DNA from: CAZFQG01 sp964520785
GTDB lineage: Bacteria > Planctomycetota > Planctomycetia > Pirellulales > Thermoguttaceae
DNA length: 24,725 nucleotides
Direction of reading: 5' to 3'
Assembly (NCBI GenBank): GCA_964520785.1
Contig: CAZFQG010000089.1
Coordinates: forward strand, 1 to 24,725
Shown here: positions 1 through 9,700 of the stretch, piece after piece
Layout: every line of letters starts with the position of its first letter
Position numbering within the stretch: the first letter of the stretch is position 1
Notes under the pieces: model-generated
What the model was told of the DNA's origin: nothing
Databases searched by the model: none
Seen by the model: only the letters and a program-made list of their open reading frames with translations
Position numbers and translations under genes: made by a program

Positions 1-906
1 AAGCCGGAAGACCGGATGAAGTACTCATCGTTTCTGGCCGAGGACGTCCCGAACGATCTGGCTTTTCTGGTCCGATTTCGCCAGCGGATCAAGCTGCCGG
101 GCAAAGGACCTCGGGGTCTGGCGGTCGTCGGTACGAACGTGTTCATCGGCGAATACTTCAGCGATGCGCTGGCGGTTGTCGACCTGACGGCCAACCCCCG
201 GCGCGCGGCAACGCAGTTTCTTCTCGGTCCGGAAGTCCAGTTCACCCAGGTAAGGCTGGGGCAACTGTATTTTTCCGACGCGGGGCTCTGTTTTCAGCAC
301 TGGCAGAGTTGTTCTAGCTGCCATCCGGACGCGAGGGTGGACGGGCTCAATTGGGACCTGATGAACGACGGTTTGGGAAATCCGAAGAACAACAAGTCGA
401 TGCTGCTGGCGCATAAAACGCCTCCGTCGATGTCGCTTGGTGTCCGCGCAACGGCGGAGGAGGCGGTCCGTGCGGGCATCACGCACATCCAGTTCGCGGT
501 GCGGCCCGACGAGGATGCTCAGGCGATCGACGAATACCTGAAATCGCTGGAACCGGTACCCAGTCCCTATCTGGTGGATGGCAAGTTGAGCGAGTCGGCC
601 GAGCGCGGTAAGGTGCTTTTCTTCGATAACGAGAAGACCGGTTGCGCGGAATGCCATCCTGCGCCCCTTTATACCGACCTGAAGATGCACAACGTCGGAA
701 GCAAGGGAAAGTACGATCGGGCCAACGCGTTTGACACGCCGACGCTGATTGAATGCTGGCGGACGGCGCCCTACATGCATGACGGACATTACACCACCTT
801 GCGAGATCTGTTCGTCGAGGGAAAGCACGGCAACATCCACGGCAAGTTGGACGAGTTGAGCGAGCAGGAATTGAACGATCTGATCGAGTTCGTCTTGTCG
901 CTGTAG
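1..906 (+). CDS. Di-haem cytochrome c / MauG-like peroxidase domain protein, 5'-truncated
   Basis: The reading frame is open from base 1, so the N-terminus lies outside the window; the ATG at 16 is probably internal. Two c-type haem motifs are visible: CSSCH at 310-324 and CAECH at 643-657. Near the C-terminus the stretch TPTLIECWRTAPYMHDGHY resembles the conserved segment of bacterial di-haem cytochrome c peroxidase/MauG proteins (known: PYMHDG followed by a TL-rich helix). The first ~70 residues, with RGLAVVGTNVFIGEYFSDAL and VVDL, look like the last blades of a YVTN-type beta-propeller, so the full protein is probably a propeller-cytochrome fusion. It is presumably exported, as haem attachment occurs outside the cytoplasm. 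The substrate is unknown. It ends 21 nt before a strong intrinsic terminator. Confidence 0.85.
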   Translation, partial: KPEDRMKYSSFLAEDVPNDLAFLVRFRQRIKLPGKGPRGLAVVGTNVFIGEYFSDALAVVDLTANPRRAATQFLLGPEVQFTQVRLGQLYFSDAGLCFQHWQSCSSCHPDARVDGLNWDLMNDGLGNPKNNKSMLLAHKTPPSMSLGVRATAEEAVRAGITHIQFAVRPDEDAQAIDEYLKSLEPVPSPYLVDGKLSESAERGKVLFFDNEKTGCAECHPAPLYTDLKMHNVGSKGKYDRANAFDTPTLIECWRTAPYMHDGHYTTLRDLFVEGKHGNIHGKLDELSEQELNDLIEFVLSL

Positions 907-926
907 AACCGGGAATGGATAACGAC

Positions 927-966
927 GCGAGCGGCCGCACCCTGGAGTCGGCCGCTCGCCTTTCTT
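927..966 (+). terminator. Rho-independent terminator
   Basis: A perfect 11-bp inverted repeat, GCGAGCGGCCG (927-937) and CGGCCGCTCGC (949-959), encloses an 11-nt loop and is followed by CTTTCTTCG. It lies just after the stop of the di-haem gene, so it ends that transcript and implies a separate promoter for the epimerase gene. Confidence 0.8.
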
Positions 967-1022
967 CGTAAGGGAGCGAGCCCGCCGCCCCGCTGGATGC
1001 TCGGTGGCGGCCGAAGCGAACG

Positions 1023-1994
1023 ATGCCGACTTGTCTGGTTACCGGCGGTGCGGGCTTCATCGGAAGCCATCTCGTGGAGTTGCTCCTGGCGCGCAACAAC
1101 CGCGTCTTGGTCGTCGACGATGAATCGACGGGAACCTTCGAGAACCTTGCCACGGTAAAGGATCATCCCAATCTCCGGGCGACGAAAGGGAGCGTCGCCG
1201 ACGTCGATCTGGTGAGACGACTTCTGGTGGGAGTGGACGAGGTTTACCATTTGGCGGCGGCCGTGGGAGTCGAACTCATCGCGAAGTCTCCCATTCACGC
1301 CATCGAAACCAACATCCAGCCGACGGAAATCATCCTTAAGGAACTCGACCGGATCTGGAGAGGCGGGCGGAAGGTGCGTTTTTTTCTGGCCAGCAGCAGC
1401 GAGGTCTACGGCAAGAACCCCAAGGAACGCTGGAGCGAAGAGGACGACCTCGTCTTCGGGCCGACGACCCGCTCGCGATGGTCGTACGGCACCTCGAAGG
1501 CGATCGACGAGTTCTTGGCCCTGGCGTATTGGCGAGAAGAACGGCTACCGGTCGTGATTGGCCGGTTTTTCAACGTCGTCGGTCCGCGGCAAAGCGGTGC
1601 TTACGGAATGGTGTTGCCCCGTTTCGTCGAAGCGGCCAAAGCCGGCCGGACGTTGACGGTCCACGATGACGGGTTGCAGGAACGTTGCTTCGCCCACGTC
1701 GCCGACGTAATCCGCGCGGTCGTGCGGTTGATGCAGGTGAAGGAGGCCCAGGGGCGGGTGTTCAATATCGGCAGCGACCGCCCAGTGCGTATCCGCGACC
1801 TGGCCCGGAAGGTCATCGAGCTGGTGAATCCGGCGGCCGGCATGGATTTCATCAGCTACGCGGACGCCTATTCGGCGGACTTCGAGGACTGCCGGCGCCG
1901 CGTCCCTGATTTGAGTCGACTCCGCGAGACGCTTCCCGACTTCCACCTGGACCACACCCTAAAAGACGTTATCCGCGAACTGGCGGCGCCGTGA
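1023..1994 (+). CDS. NAD-dependent epimerase/dehydratase (extended SDR, nucleotide-sugar type)
   Basis: The 323-residue protein has the full extended short-chain dehydrogenase pattern. The Rossmann NAD-binding motif TGGAGFIG is at residues 7-14, YHLAAAVGV follows the fourth strand, SSSEVYG at 124-130 supplies the catalytic Ser, and Y155-x3-K159 (YGTSK) is the catalytic pair. The later segments RCFAHVADV and FNIGSD are typical of UDP-glucose 4-epimerase, dTDP-glucose dehydratase and UDP-glucuronate decarboxylase relatives, which act on NDP-sugars in the cytoplasm. The exact substrate cannot be read from the sequence. The length is normal for the family. The ATG at 1023 sits directly before the Rossmann motif, and no clear Shine-Dalgarno is seen. 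The gene stands alone between a terminator and the carboxypeptidase pair; a role in surface polysaccharide synthesis is an inference. Confidence 0.93.
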   Translation: MPTCLVTGGAGFIGSHLVELLLARNNRVLVVDDESTGTFENLATVKDHPNLRATKGSVADVDLVRRLLVGVDEVYHLAAAVGVELIAKSPIHAIETNIQPTEIILKELDRIWRGGRKVRFFLASSSEVYGKNPKERWSEEDDLVFGPTTRSRWSYGTSKAIDEFLALAYWREERLPVVIGRFFNVVGPRQSGAYGMVLPRFVEAAKAGRTLTVHDDGLQERCFAHVADVIRAVVRLMQVKEAQGRVFNIGSDRPVRIRDLARKVIELVNPAAGMDFISYADAYSADFEDCRRRVPDLSRLRETLPDFHLDHTLKDVIRELAAP

Positions 1995-2115
1995 GCATCC
2001 GGCCAACCATTTCGTCCGAAGAGGTAGGGCCGCGCGGCAAGAAACGCTTTGTCGCCGGCAACGTATACTTGGAAACAATTGAAGCGCCCCTTTTTTCTCT
2101 CTATCCCCGTCAAAT

Positions 2116-3909
2116 ATGAAATACTCTTGCCTTTGCGTCGCCGCGATCTCGGTACTCATCGGTTCCGTCGGGCGTGCCGGTGATGCCGCCGTTGGCGGTT
2201 ATCCGAACTATGACGCATTCCGCCTCAAGATGGAATCGATCGCCCAGTCCGAGTTCGCGACCTTGGAGTCGTTGGGACAAACCCTCGGGAAACGCGATGT
2301 TTACCTGTTGCGGATTGGCACCGGCGAGGTCGATGAGAAACCGGCCGTACTGGTGGTCGGAGGGGTCGGCGCCACGCAACTTGCGGGCTCGGTCGTCGTG
2401 ACCGACCTCGCCGCGAGGCTTACCAAAGACGCCGCCGAGATACCGGAAGTGAAGGAGCTGCTCGAGCAACTCACTTTCTATTTCATCCCCCGGGTCTCGC
2501 CGGACGCGTGCGAGGCGTTTTTCCGCCGTCCGTTTGAAGGGCGGGATACGAACGAACGTCCTTCGGACGACGACGGTGACGGAAACTGCGATGAAGACGG
2601 ACCGGACGATCTCGACGGTGACGGTTGGATTACGTGGATGCGGATCGCCGATCCTTCGGGGGAGTACATCCCGAACCCCGATGATTCGAGGCTCCTCTTC
2701 AAGGCGGATCCCGGCAAGAACCATCCGCTGCGTTATCGGCTCCTGGCGGAAGGAAAGGACAATGATGGCGATACGAAGGTCAACGAAGATCCGCCCGGTG
2801 GAACGGCCTTTAACCGGAACTTTACGTTCGCGTATGCGTTTTTCGCGGAAGGAGCCGGGCCGCATCAGGTTTCCGAGGTGGAGACTCGGGCGGTCGCCGA
2901 TTTCGCCTTTGCTCGAGACAATATCTTCCTGGTTTGGGCCTTTACGGAGAATGAAAACCTGCTGAAGCTCTGGAAGTCGGACTCGAATCTGGAGAACCGG
3001 AAGATCAAGACGACTCTGCAGGAGGCCGACTCGCCGGACTACCGGGTTCTGGCGGATACGTTCAAGGCGTGCCGCCCAAGAAGGAATCCACCGGAAGGAT
3101 CCGATGGAAGGGGTTCGTTCGAGAAATGGGCCTATTTCCATTTCGGGCGCCACAGCGTCGCGACCCGGACCTGGTGGCCCGTTTTCGAGGCCGAAGGGGA
3201 ATCCGAGGACGTGAATTCCGATTCGAAACCCGAATATCCCGAGGTGGAAGCGACCGCGGATGAGGATTCCGAAGAGGACGGCGAAGGGGAAGGCGAGCAG
3301 TCGGAAGACGCGGCTTCCGCGGCCCCGGAACGGTCGGAGAAACCGGCGGACAAACGGACCGCCGAGCAGGCCGCGCTTTCCTGGTTCGAGCGGCGCGGCA
3401 TTGACGGTTTCGTCGATTGGAAGGAATTCGAACATCCCGATTTTCCAGGCCGGAAGGTCGAGATCGGCGGATTTCGACCGTTCTTGCGCGAGAACCCGCC
3501 GATCGAAAAACTGGATGAGGTGACCGGCGAGATGTACGCCTTCGTCCGCGAGCTTCCGGCGCTGTTTCCCCGGCTTGCCGTGGAGACCGTGCGGACGCGG
3601 CGGCTCGGCCAGGGGTTGTACCGCGTTACGGTTCGCGTGAGAAATGAGGGAGCCTTGGCGACGTCGACGCGGATGGGCGAGATCAACGGACAGCCGATCG
3701 GCGTACAAGCGGCGGTGATCGTCGAGCCGGGCGAGGCGGAGTTTCTCGATGGCCCGGCCAGACGCCGCCTGGGGCGTCTCGCGGCGGGGGCCGAACGGGA
3801 AATTGCCTGGCTTTTGCGCCTCGCGAAGGACCCGCCATTCGATCTGCGCGTGCGGACGTGGGCGCCTTCGGTAGGCATGGTGGAAACCACGATTCGGATC
3901 ACGAAATGA
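2116..3909 (+). CDS. Secreted M14 carboxypeptidase-like protein lacking zinc ligands (probable pseudoenzyme)
   Basis: This 597-residue protein starts with a signal peptide (MKYSCLCVAAISVLIGSVGRAGDA). It is a paralogue of the next gene: both share the PRVSPDA/PMMSPDS strand, an Asp-rich insert, the NR motif (N233-R234 here), and a C-terminal beta-rich part. The zinc-binding HxxE of M14 peptidases is replaced: GGIHANEVQG in the neighbour is GGVGATQLAG here (G85, Q88). The third ligand position, His in the neighbour, aligns with T277. Two calcium-loop-like segments (residues 151-171 and 215-225, repeated D-x-D-G-D) and an acidic low-complexity stretch (about 357-417) are present. The intact frame argues for a retained, non-catalytic role such as binding peptide or cell-wall material. 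No Shine-Dalgarno is seen; TATACT at 2064-2069 is a weak -10 candidate. The stop overlaps the next start. Confidence 0.85.
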   Translation: MKYSCLCVAAISVLIGSVGRAGDAAVGGYPNYDAFRLKMESIAQSEFATLESLGQTLGKRDVYLLRIGTGEVDEKPAVLVVGGVGATQLAGSVVVTDLAARLTKDAAEIPEVKELLEQLTFYFIPRVSPDACEAFFRRPFEGRDTNERPSDDDGDGNCDEDGPDDLDGDGWITWMRIADPSGEYIPNPDDSRLLFKADPGKNHPLRYRLLAEGKDNDGDTKVNEDPPGGTAFNRNFTFAYAFFAEGAGPHQVSEVETRAVADFAFARDNIFLVWAFTENENLLKLWKSDSNLENRKIKTTLQEADSPDYRVLADTFKACRPRRNPPEGSDGRGSFEKWAYFHFGRHSVATRTWWPVFEAEGESEDVNSDSKPEYPEVEATADEDSEEDGEGEGEQSEDAASAAPERSEKPADKRTAEQAALSWFERRGIDGFVDWKEFEHPDFPGRKVEIGGFRPFLRENPPIEKLDEVTGEMYAFVRELPALFPRLAVETVRTRRLGQGLYRVTVRVRNEGALATSTRMGEINGQPIGVQAAVIVEPGEAEFLDGPARRRLGRLAAGAEREIAWLLRLAKDPPFDLRVRTWAPSVGMVETTIRITK

Positions 3910-5672
3910 ACTTCATGAGATATCATCGCTTGTTTGCCCGTGCCTTGTTCGTGGTGGGATTCGCCGTCTCGGCGGCGCCGGCCCACGACGGCGATACCGT
4001 TGCGTACGAGGCCATGGGTGCGCCTGCCGAGCCGAAGGTATCGGTCGCATGGAACCGCTACTACGATTACGCGGAGACGACGGCAATTCTCAAGGAATTG
4101 GCTGAAACACACCCCGAGCGAGCCAAATTGATCACCTTGGGGCGCTCGTACGGCAATCGGGAGCTATGGCTGCTGATAATCACCGACTTCGAAAAGGGCC
4201 CGGATGCGAAAAAACCGGGCTTCTGGTTGGATGGCGGAATTCACGCGAATGAAGTCCAGGGCACGCAGGCCTGCTTGTATACCGCTTGGTTTCTTCTGGA
4301 AAGTCATGGCCGGAACGCGTTCGTGACGGATCTGGTCGATTCGACGGCATTCTACATCATGCCGATGATGAGCCCGGATTCACGCGATGCGCACATGCAT
4401 CGGCCCAACAGCACCCACACCCCGCGCTCGGGACAGCGTCCCCGGGACGATGACCGGGACGGATTGGTCGACGAGGACGGTCCAGATGACTTGGACGGCG
4501 ACGGGTACATCACGCAGATGCGGGTTCGCGACCCCCATGGTCAGTTCAAGCCGCATCCGAAATACCCGAACTTGATGATTCCGGTGGAAGAAGGGGAGCA
4601 GGGCGAATACCGGCTATTGGGCGTCGAGGGGTTCGATAACGACGGTGACGGACTGATCAACGAGGATTCGGACGGTTACTACGACCCGAATCGGGACTGG
4701 GCGTGGAACTGGCAACCGTCTTACGTGCAGCGCGGGGCCGCGGAATACCCGTTCTCCGTACTGGAGAACCGCGCGGCGGCCGATTTTATCATGGAGCGCC
4801 CCAATATCGCCGGGGCTCAGTCATTTCATAATTGCGGAGGGATGATCCTCCGCGGTCCCGGGGTCAAGGAGGACGCCTACGAGCGCGCCGATGTCGGAGT
4901 ATTCGACGTACTTGGAAAGAAGGGCGAGAAGATTCTCCCCAACTACGGATATAAGACGATCGTGACGGACCTTTATACGACTTACGGGAATGAACTGGAC
5001 TGGCTGTATTTTTGCCGTGGAATCATAGGATTTACGAACGAGATGTTCAGCCCGGCCAACTATTTCCAGAGAGAATCGGCCGGATTCTTCGGCAATCCCG
5101 AGGACAAGCACGCCTTCGACAAGTATTTGCTCCTCGGCCAGGGTATCGTACCGTGGCGCGAGGTCGACCATCCGCAGTACGGAAAGGTGGAGGTGGGGGG
5201 ATTCAGGAAGGAATGGACTCGGCAACCTCCGTCATTTCTACTGGAGGAGGAATGCCACCGCAACATGGCTTTCGTACTGTACCATGCGAGCGAGCTTCCC
5301 TCCGTCGAAGTGGGAGAAATCACGACGCGCTCACTTGGTGGCGACCTCCATGAGGTGACGGCCGTTCTGCTCAATCCAAAAGTGACGCCCACGCGAACGG
5401 CCTGGGACGCCAAACACAATCTGACTCCCCCGGATATCGCGTCGCTCCGGGGTAAGAAACTCAAGGTCCTTTCAGCGCTGACCGCCGACGAACCGTTCTT
5501 TCGGAAACCGGAGGAACAGACCTATGAACCGGCCCGGCTGCGCTTGGCCCCGATTCGCCGAGGATCGCCACGGTACTGCCGCTGGTTAGTCTCCGGTTCC
5601 GGGAGAGGGACGATCAGCGTCGAGTCTATCAAGGGGGGGCGGGCCACCAGCGAGTTCGATCTCGGGGAGTAG
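3906..5672 (+). CDS. Secreted M14-family zinc carboxypeptidase
   Basis: The ATG at 3906 overlaps the preceding stop as ATGA, which indicates translational coupling; a GTG 48 nt upstream would put 16 charged residues before the signal peptide and is unlikely. The signal peptide ends around AAPAHDG. M14 catalytic features are all visible: H113-x-x-E116 (GGIHANE), N262-R263 (DPNRDW) for substrate carboxylate binding, zinc ligand H308 (QSFHNCGG) and the probable catalytic Glu E379 (GFTNEMF). Calcium-loop-like inserts occur at 181-201 and 244-256 (DNDGDGLINEDSD), as in a subset of planctomycete M14 proteins from memory. A C-terminal beta-sandwich-like region of about 130 residues follows. The 588-residue length exceeds the ~300-residue catalytic core because of these additions. 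The predicted role is extracytoplasmic hydrolysis of peptides or peptide-like substrates; specificity is unknown. Confidence 0.9.
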   Translation: MNFMRYHRLFARALFVVGFAVSAAPAHDGDTVAYEAMGAPAEPKVSVAWNRYYDYAETTAILKELAETHPERAKLITLGRSYGNRELWLLIITDFEKGPDAKKPGFWLDGGIHANEVQGTQACLYTAWFLLESHGRNAFVTDLVDSTAFYIMPMMSPDSRDAHMHRPNSTHTPRSGQRPRDDDRDGLVDEDGPDDLDGDGYITQMRVRDPHGQFKPHPKYPNLMIPVEEGEQGEYRLLGVEGFDNDGDGLINEDSDGYYDPNRDWAWNWQPSYVQRGAAEYPFSVLENRAAADFIMERPNIAGAQSFHNCGGMILRGPGVKEDAYERADVGVFDVLGKKGEKILPNYGYKTIVTDLYTTYGNELDWLYFCRGIIGFTNEMFSPANYFQRESAGFFGNPEDKHAFDKYLLLGQGIVPWREVDHPQYGKVEVGGFRKEWTRQPPSFLLEEECHRNMAFVLYHASELPSVEVGEITTRSLGGDLHEVTAVLLNPKVTPTRTAWDAKHNLTPPDIASLRGKKLKVLSALTADEPFFRKPEEQTYEPARLRLAPIRRGSPRYCRWLVSGSGRGTISVESIKGGRATSEFDLGE

Positions 5673-5985
5673 GCGGCGGCTTCCGCGGAGGACGCCGCTT
5701 GGGACCGGGAAATCAACAACTGTGGTGTTTATCGGGCCCCGTCCCCCGATGAGTACGACAGCTACTGATTTGCTACTCCTTACCTTCCGCACCCCCGATA
5801 TAGGCGTCCTCGTTCCAGCAGCAAACGGGACACTTTCCTTCACAGAAGAGCGGCAGGAAAATATTGTGGATATGCGGTTTTTACTTCCGGTGGGGGGCGG
5901 CTCTTTCCCTCGTCCATCTGTGGAGTTATACTGAGTTTTGTCCAGTCGATATTTTGCAGGCCATCGGGAAAGGCAAAACTCCGTC
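5673..5985 (+). other. Non-coding interval with hairpins before the sigma-factor gene
   Basis: I see no convincing gene here. It holds an 8-bp imperfect hairpin (5671-5678 with 5693-5700) right at the carboxypeptidase stop, without a T-run. A second dyad, ATCGGG (5731-5736) with CCCGAT (5745-5750), and a looser pair TTTCCT/AGGAAA (5834-5839, 5855-5860) follow. The first is a plausible transcript end for the carboxypeptidase pair. Confidence 0.5.
5904..5932 (+). promoter_or_regulatory. Candidate promoter of the ECF sigma gene
   Basis: A good -10 element, TATACT (5927-5932), lies 54 nt before the sigma-factor ATG. The hexamer 17 nt upstream, TTTCCC (5904-5909), is a poor -35, so recognition by an alternative sigma factor, or by this one autoregulating, is possible. 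Confidence 0.4.
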
Positions 5986-6630
5986 ATGTCCAACGAGGAA
6001 ATCCTTCGGGACCTACTCCGTCGGTGGAGGACGGGGGATCAAGACGCCGCGACGGAGATATACCGGCGCTACGAATCGCGTGTTCAGGAATTGGCGGAAA
6101 GAAAACTGGGGCGGTATCTGTGGCACCGCGTTGACCCGGACGACATCATGCTGATGGCGCTGAAATCGGTACTACGGCTGACCTCGGAGAATTCGTGCGA
6201 ACTTGACCGGAATGGTTCTCTTTGGGGCCTGGTGGCGAGTATTGCGCGGAACAAGGTCTTACAGCAGGCGGCTTATCATTCGGCGCCACGAAGGGATGTC
6301 CGTCGCGAACAAGGTCTACAATCCCAGCTTCCCGAGGGCGACGAACAGCCGGAATTGGTGGCTCCGGTGCCCGGGCCGGATGAGGCGATGAGCTGGTTTG
6401 ACGCGCTGAGCCTGATTCGTCAGCGGCTCAAACCGGACAGTTTCGCGATCATCGCGATGAAGCTGGAGGGCTATTCGATTCCCGAAATCGCGCGAGAACT
6501 GGGGTTTGCGCGTCAGACGGTTTCAATACGATTGCGGCACATCGAGGGTCGCCTGCGGGAGATTCTCGGACGGCAATCCGACGAATCGCCGGATTTTGGT
6601 GTTGCCGACGACGAGATTTTCCGTGAATAG
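5986..6630 (+). CDS. ECF-like RNA polymerase sigma factor
   Basis: The 214-residue protein has the two-domain sigma-70 family layout of extracytoplasmic-function factors. A sigma-2-like region lies at about 15-92 (YRRYESRVQELAERKLG, DPDDIMLMALKSVLRL, ending in LWGLVASIARNKV). After a variable linker comes a sigma-4 helix-turn-helix at about 150-193, where GYSIPEIARELGFARQTVSIRL is the DNA-binding part. The ATG at 5986 starts the homologous region; a TTG 48 nt upstream would only add unrelated residues. No anti-sigma gene is adjacent; instead a large membrane kinase follows. Sigma factors of this type next to Ser/Thr kinases are common in planctomycetes, so kinase-dependent control of this factor is a reasonable inference. 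Its target promoters are unknown. Confidence 0.9.
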   Translation: MSNEEILRDLLRRWRTGDQDAATEIYRRYESRVQELAERKLGRYLWHRVDPDDIMLMALKSVLRLTSENSCELDRNGSLWGLVASIARNKVLQQAAYHSAPRRDVRREQGLQSQLPEGDEQPELVAPVPGPDEAMSWFDALSLIRQRLKPDSFAIIAMKLEGYSIPEIARELGFARQTVSIRLRHIEGRLREILGRQSDESPDFGVADDEIFRE

Positions 6631-6723
6631 AGGTAGAATAACACACCATTTCCGGATGGTTTCCGGCTAAGAGAATAGGTGCGGTTGCACCGGATTCCTT
6701 ACCCTTCATCGTATCAATGGGTC

Positions 6724-9700
6724 ATGGGCGCCAACTACCACTTCAGCGAGGAGGAACAATACGATTTCCTCGAAGAAGCCGTTTTTCGTCTGGAGGAATC
6801 ATGGCGCCTTCGTGACGACGCCGCTCTTTCGGAGTTCCTTGGTCCGCTCGACCACCCCCTCCGGCGGAGGCTCCTCGTCGAATTGATCAAAGTCGATCAG
6901 GAGTACCGCTGGGAATCGGGTCGCCGGAAGATGCTCGAAGACTATTTCAAAGAGTGGCCGGAACTCCTTGACGTTCCGGAATCGGTCGAAGAGTTAATCG
7001 GAGCGGAGTGTGAAACCAGGGCTTATCTGGGAGATAGCGTGTCCGCCGACGAACTACGGCGGCGATTCGCGGCGTTTTCCGAACGCATGGATTTTGACGC
7101 GATTGCGCGGTCACGCGAGCCAACGTCGCCTCCGGGGCATGTCGACTTGCATGTGCGCTGTCCCCATTGCCACCGCCCGGTCCGCATTACCTCCGACGGC
7201 CCGCTGCATGACGTGGCCTGTCCGTGTTGTCAAAGCCGTTTTTCGGTTCTGGGCGATTCCGCGGCCGGCGAGGCGGACGGGATGCGTCGATGCGATGGTC
7301 GGAGGGTGGCGCACTACGAGCTGGTCGAGAAGATCGGCGAGGGTTCGTTCGGCACGGTGTGGAAGGCGCGCGACACCCGGCTCGACTGCCTCGTAGCGAT
7401 CAAGCTTCCTCGTCGTTCGCAACTGCAAGACGAGGATACGGAGCGATTTATGAAGGAGGCGCGAGCCGCGGCGCAACTAACGCATCCGAACATCGTTCAC
7501 ATCCGTGAAGTCGGAATTGAGGGCGAGACCTCGTACATCGTCAGCGATTTCATCGAGGGTACCTCTCTGAATGAAGTGATGGCGCGGCGCCGCTTCGGCT
7601 GCCGGGAGGCGGCCTCGATTTGCACGAAAGTGGCGGAGGCACTCCATTACGCGCACGAAAAGGGTGTCGTTCATCGCGATTTGAAGCCCAGCAACGTCAT
7701 CCTCGACCTCGCGGGTCAACCGCATCTGCTGGATTTCGGCCTGGCCAAGCGGGAGGCGGGCGAGGTGACCATGACGCTTGATGGGCAAATCATCGGCACT
7801 CCCGCCTATATGTCACCCGAACAGGCGAAGGGGGGTGGCCACCGGGCCGATCGGCGCTGCGACGTTTACTCCCTGGGAGTGCTGCTTTTCGAAGCACTTA
7901 CCGGGGAACAGCCGTTTCGCGGCAATATCCGCATGCTTCTGAAACAGGTGATCGAGGATGAACCGCCCGCGCCGCGTAAGCTGGACGGCCACATTCCGCG
8001 AGACCTGGAAACCGTCTGTTTGCGCTGTCTGGAAAAGGAACCGTCCCGGCGCTTCCCAACCGCGCTGGCCGCCGCCGACGAGTTGCGTCGATTCCTTGGG
8101 GGAGAGCCCGTATTGTCGCGACCCGTCGGTCCGATGGGCCGTTTCTGGCGCTGGTGCAAACGGCGGCCGGTCCTCGTAGCGTTGGTCGCCGCTTTGCTTT
8201 TCGCGGCGGCCGGGGCAATCGCGATTTCGACCTTTTTTGCCTTGGAGGCGAATTTTCAGGCGGCCGCGGCCGGGCAACTCGCCACGAGACTTTTGGAGCA
8301 AAGGCGAGTTTCCGCCGGGAACGCCCGAGCCGCGTCGCGCGAGGCGGCCGCCGCGAAGACGGCAAGGGACGACGCGGAGCGCGCCCTTTATTCGAATCAA
8401 ATCGCCCTTGCGCAACGAGAGTGGGAGCTGGGGAACCTGACGTCCGCCTGGAATCATCTCGACGCGTGTCGTTGGGACGTGCGCGGTTGGGAGCACGATT
8501 ACTTGTTTACCTCGCTGAACAAGGGGTTCCGAAGGTTCACCGGCCACCTGGACCGCGTTCGCGGGGTTGATTTCAGCCCCGACGGCCGATGGATCGCCAG
8601 TGGGGCGCAGGACGGCATGATAAAGGTTTGGGATACGCTCACCGAGCGCGAGGTCCTCACGATCGCCGCTCATCAGCGAGAGGTCCTTTGTGTCGCTTTC
8701 GGGCCGGAAGGTCGGCGATTGGTCAGTGGCGCGGCGGACCGCGCCGTGAAAATCTGGGACGCCGAAACCGGGGAACTCATTCACCTTTGCGAAGGGCATG
8801 AGGGAAGGATACTCTTGGTCGCTTTCAGCCCGGACGGCAAGCGGATCATCAGCGGGTCCGTGGATGGATCACTCAAATGCTGGGACGCGGCGACTGGCGA
8901 GAGTCTTTTTACGTGTGCCGGGGAGCCCGCCGGTTGTTCAGGAGCCGCCTATTCTCCGGACGGAAGCCGGATCGTGGCAGTCACTCGCAAGGCACTGAAG
9001 ATGCTCGACGCGGAAGACGGGCGCGAGATCTACGCGATTCGCGAGTTACCGGAAATACTGTTTTGCATCGCGTTCAGTCCGGACGGCCGCCGAGTCGTTT
9101 TTGGCGGTACCAACGGGTTGCTCCGTGTTCACGACGCGGATACGGGGGAGGAGGCGTTTGAATGCGTGGGGCATCAGTTTATCGTATACGGAGTCGGCTA
9201 TCTGCGCGACGGAAGCCGGATCGTCTCCGGAGGAATGGACGGGACCGTGAGAATCTGGGACTCCGAAACGGGGGAGGAGATTCGCGTTTTGGTCGGCCAT
9301 GGAGGAATTGTATACGACATCGCGATCGAGCCGGAGGGAAACCGGATCGCCAGCGCGTCGTTGGACAACTCGGTCGTCGTATGGAAAGACTGGGACGTGC
9401 CGCGGATACGAACTCTCGTGGGGCACCTGTTCTCCGTTACAGATGTTGTTTTTAGCCCGGACGGGAGCCGACTCGCGACGGCGTCGCGTGACTGCCATAT
9501 CAAGGTGTGGGACACGGCGACCTGGCGCGAGATCATGGCGATCGGCGGCCATGCGTCCGCCGTCACGTCGGTGGTATTCAGTCCCGACGGGAGGTATATC
9601 GTCAGTGGGTCCCTTGACCGCACGATCCGGATATGGGACGTATTCTCCGGCAAGCAGGTGGACGTAATAGAAGCGGGACGGACTCGGACGGAGACCGTTA

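Noticed and set aside
2110..3708. 532-codon open frame on the - strand opposite the first carboxypeptidase-like gene
   Set aside because: It is Arg/Pro/Gly/Phe-rich, lacks any motif and mirrors a gene with clear paralogy; a GC-bias shadow.
5722..5934. 70-codon + strand frame between the carboxypeptidase and sigma-factor genes
   Set aside because: It has a GTG start, no Shine-Dalgarno and no recognisable features, and it overlaps the candidate sigma promoter.
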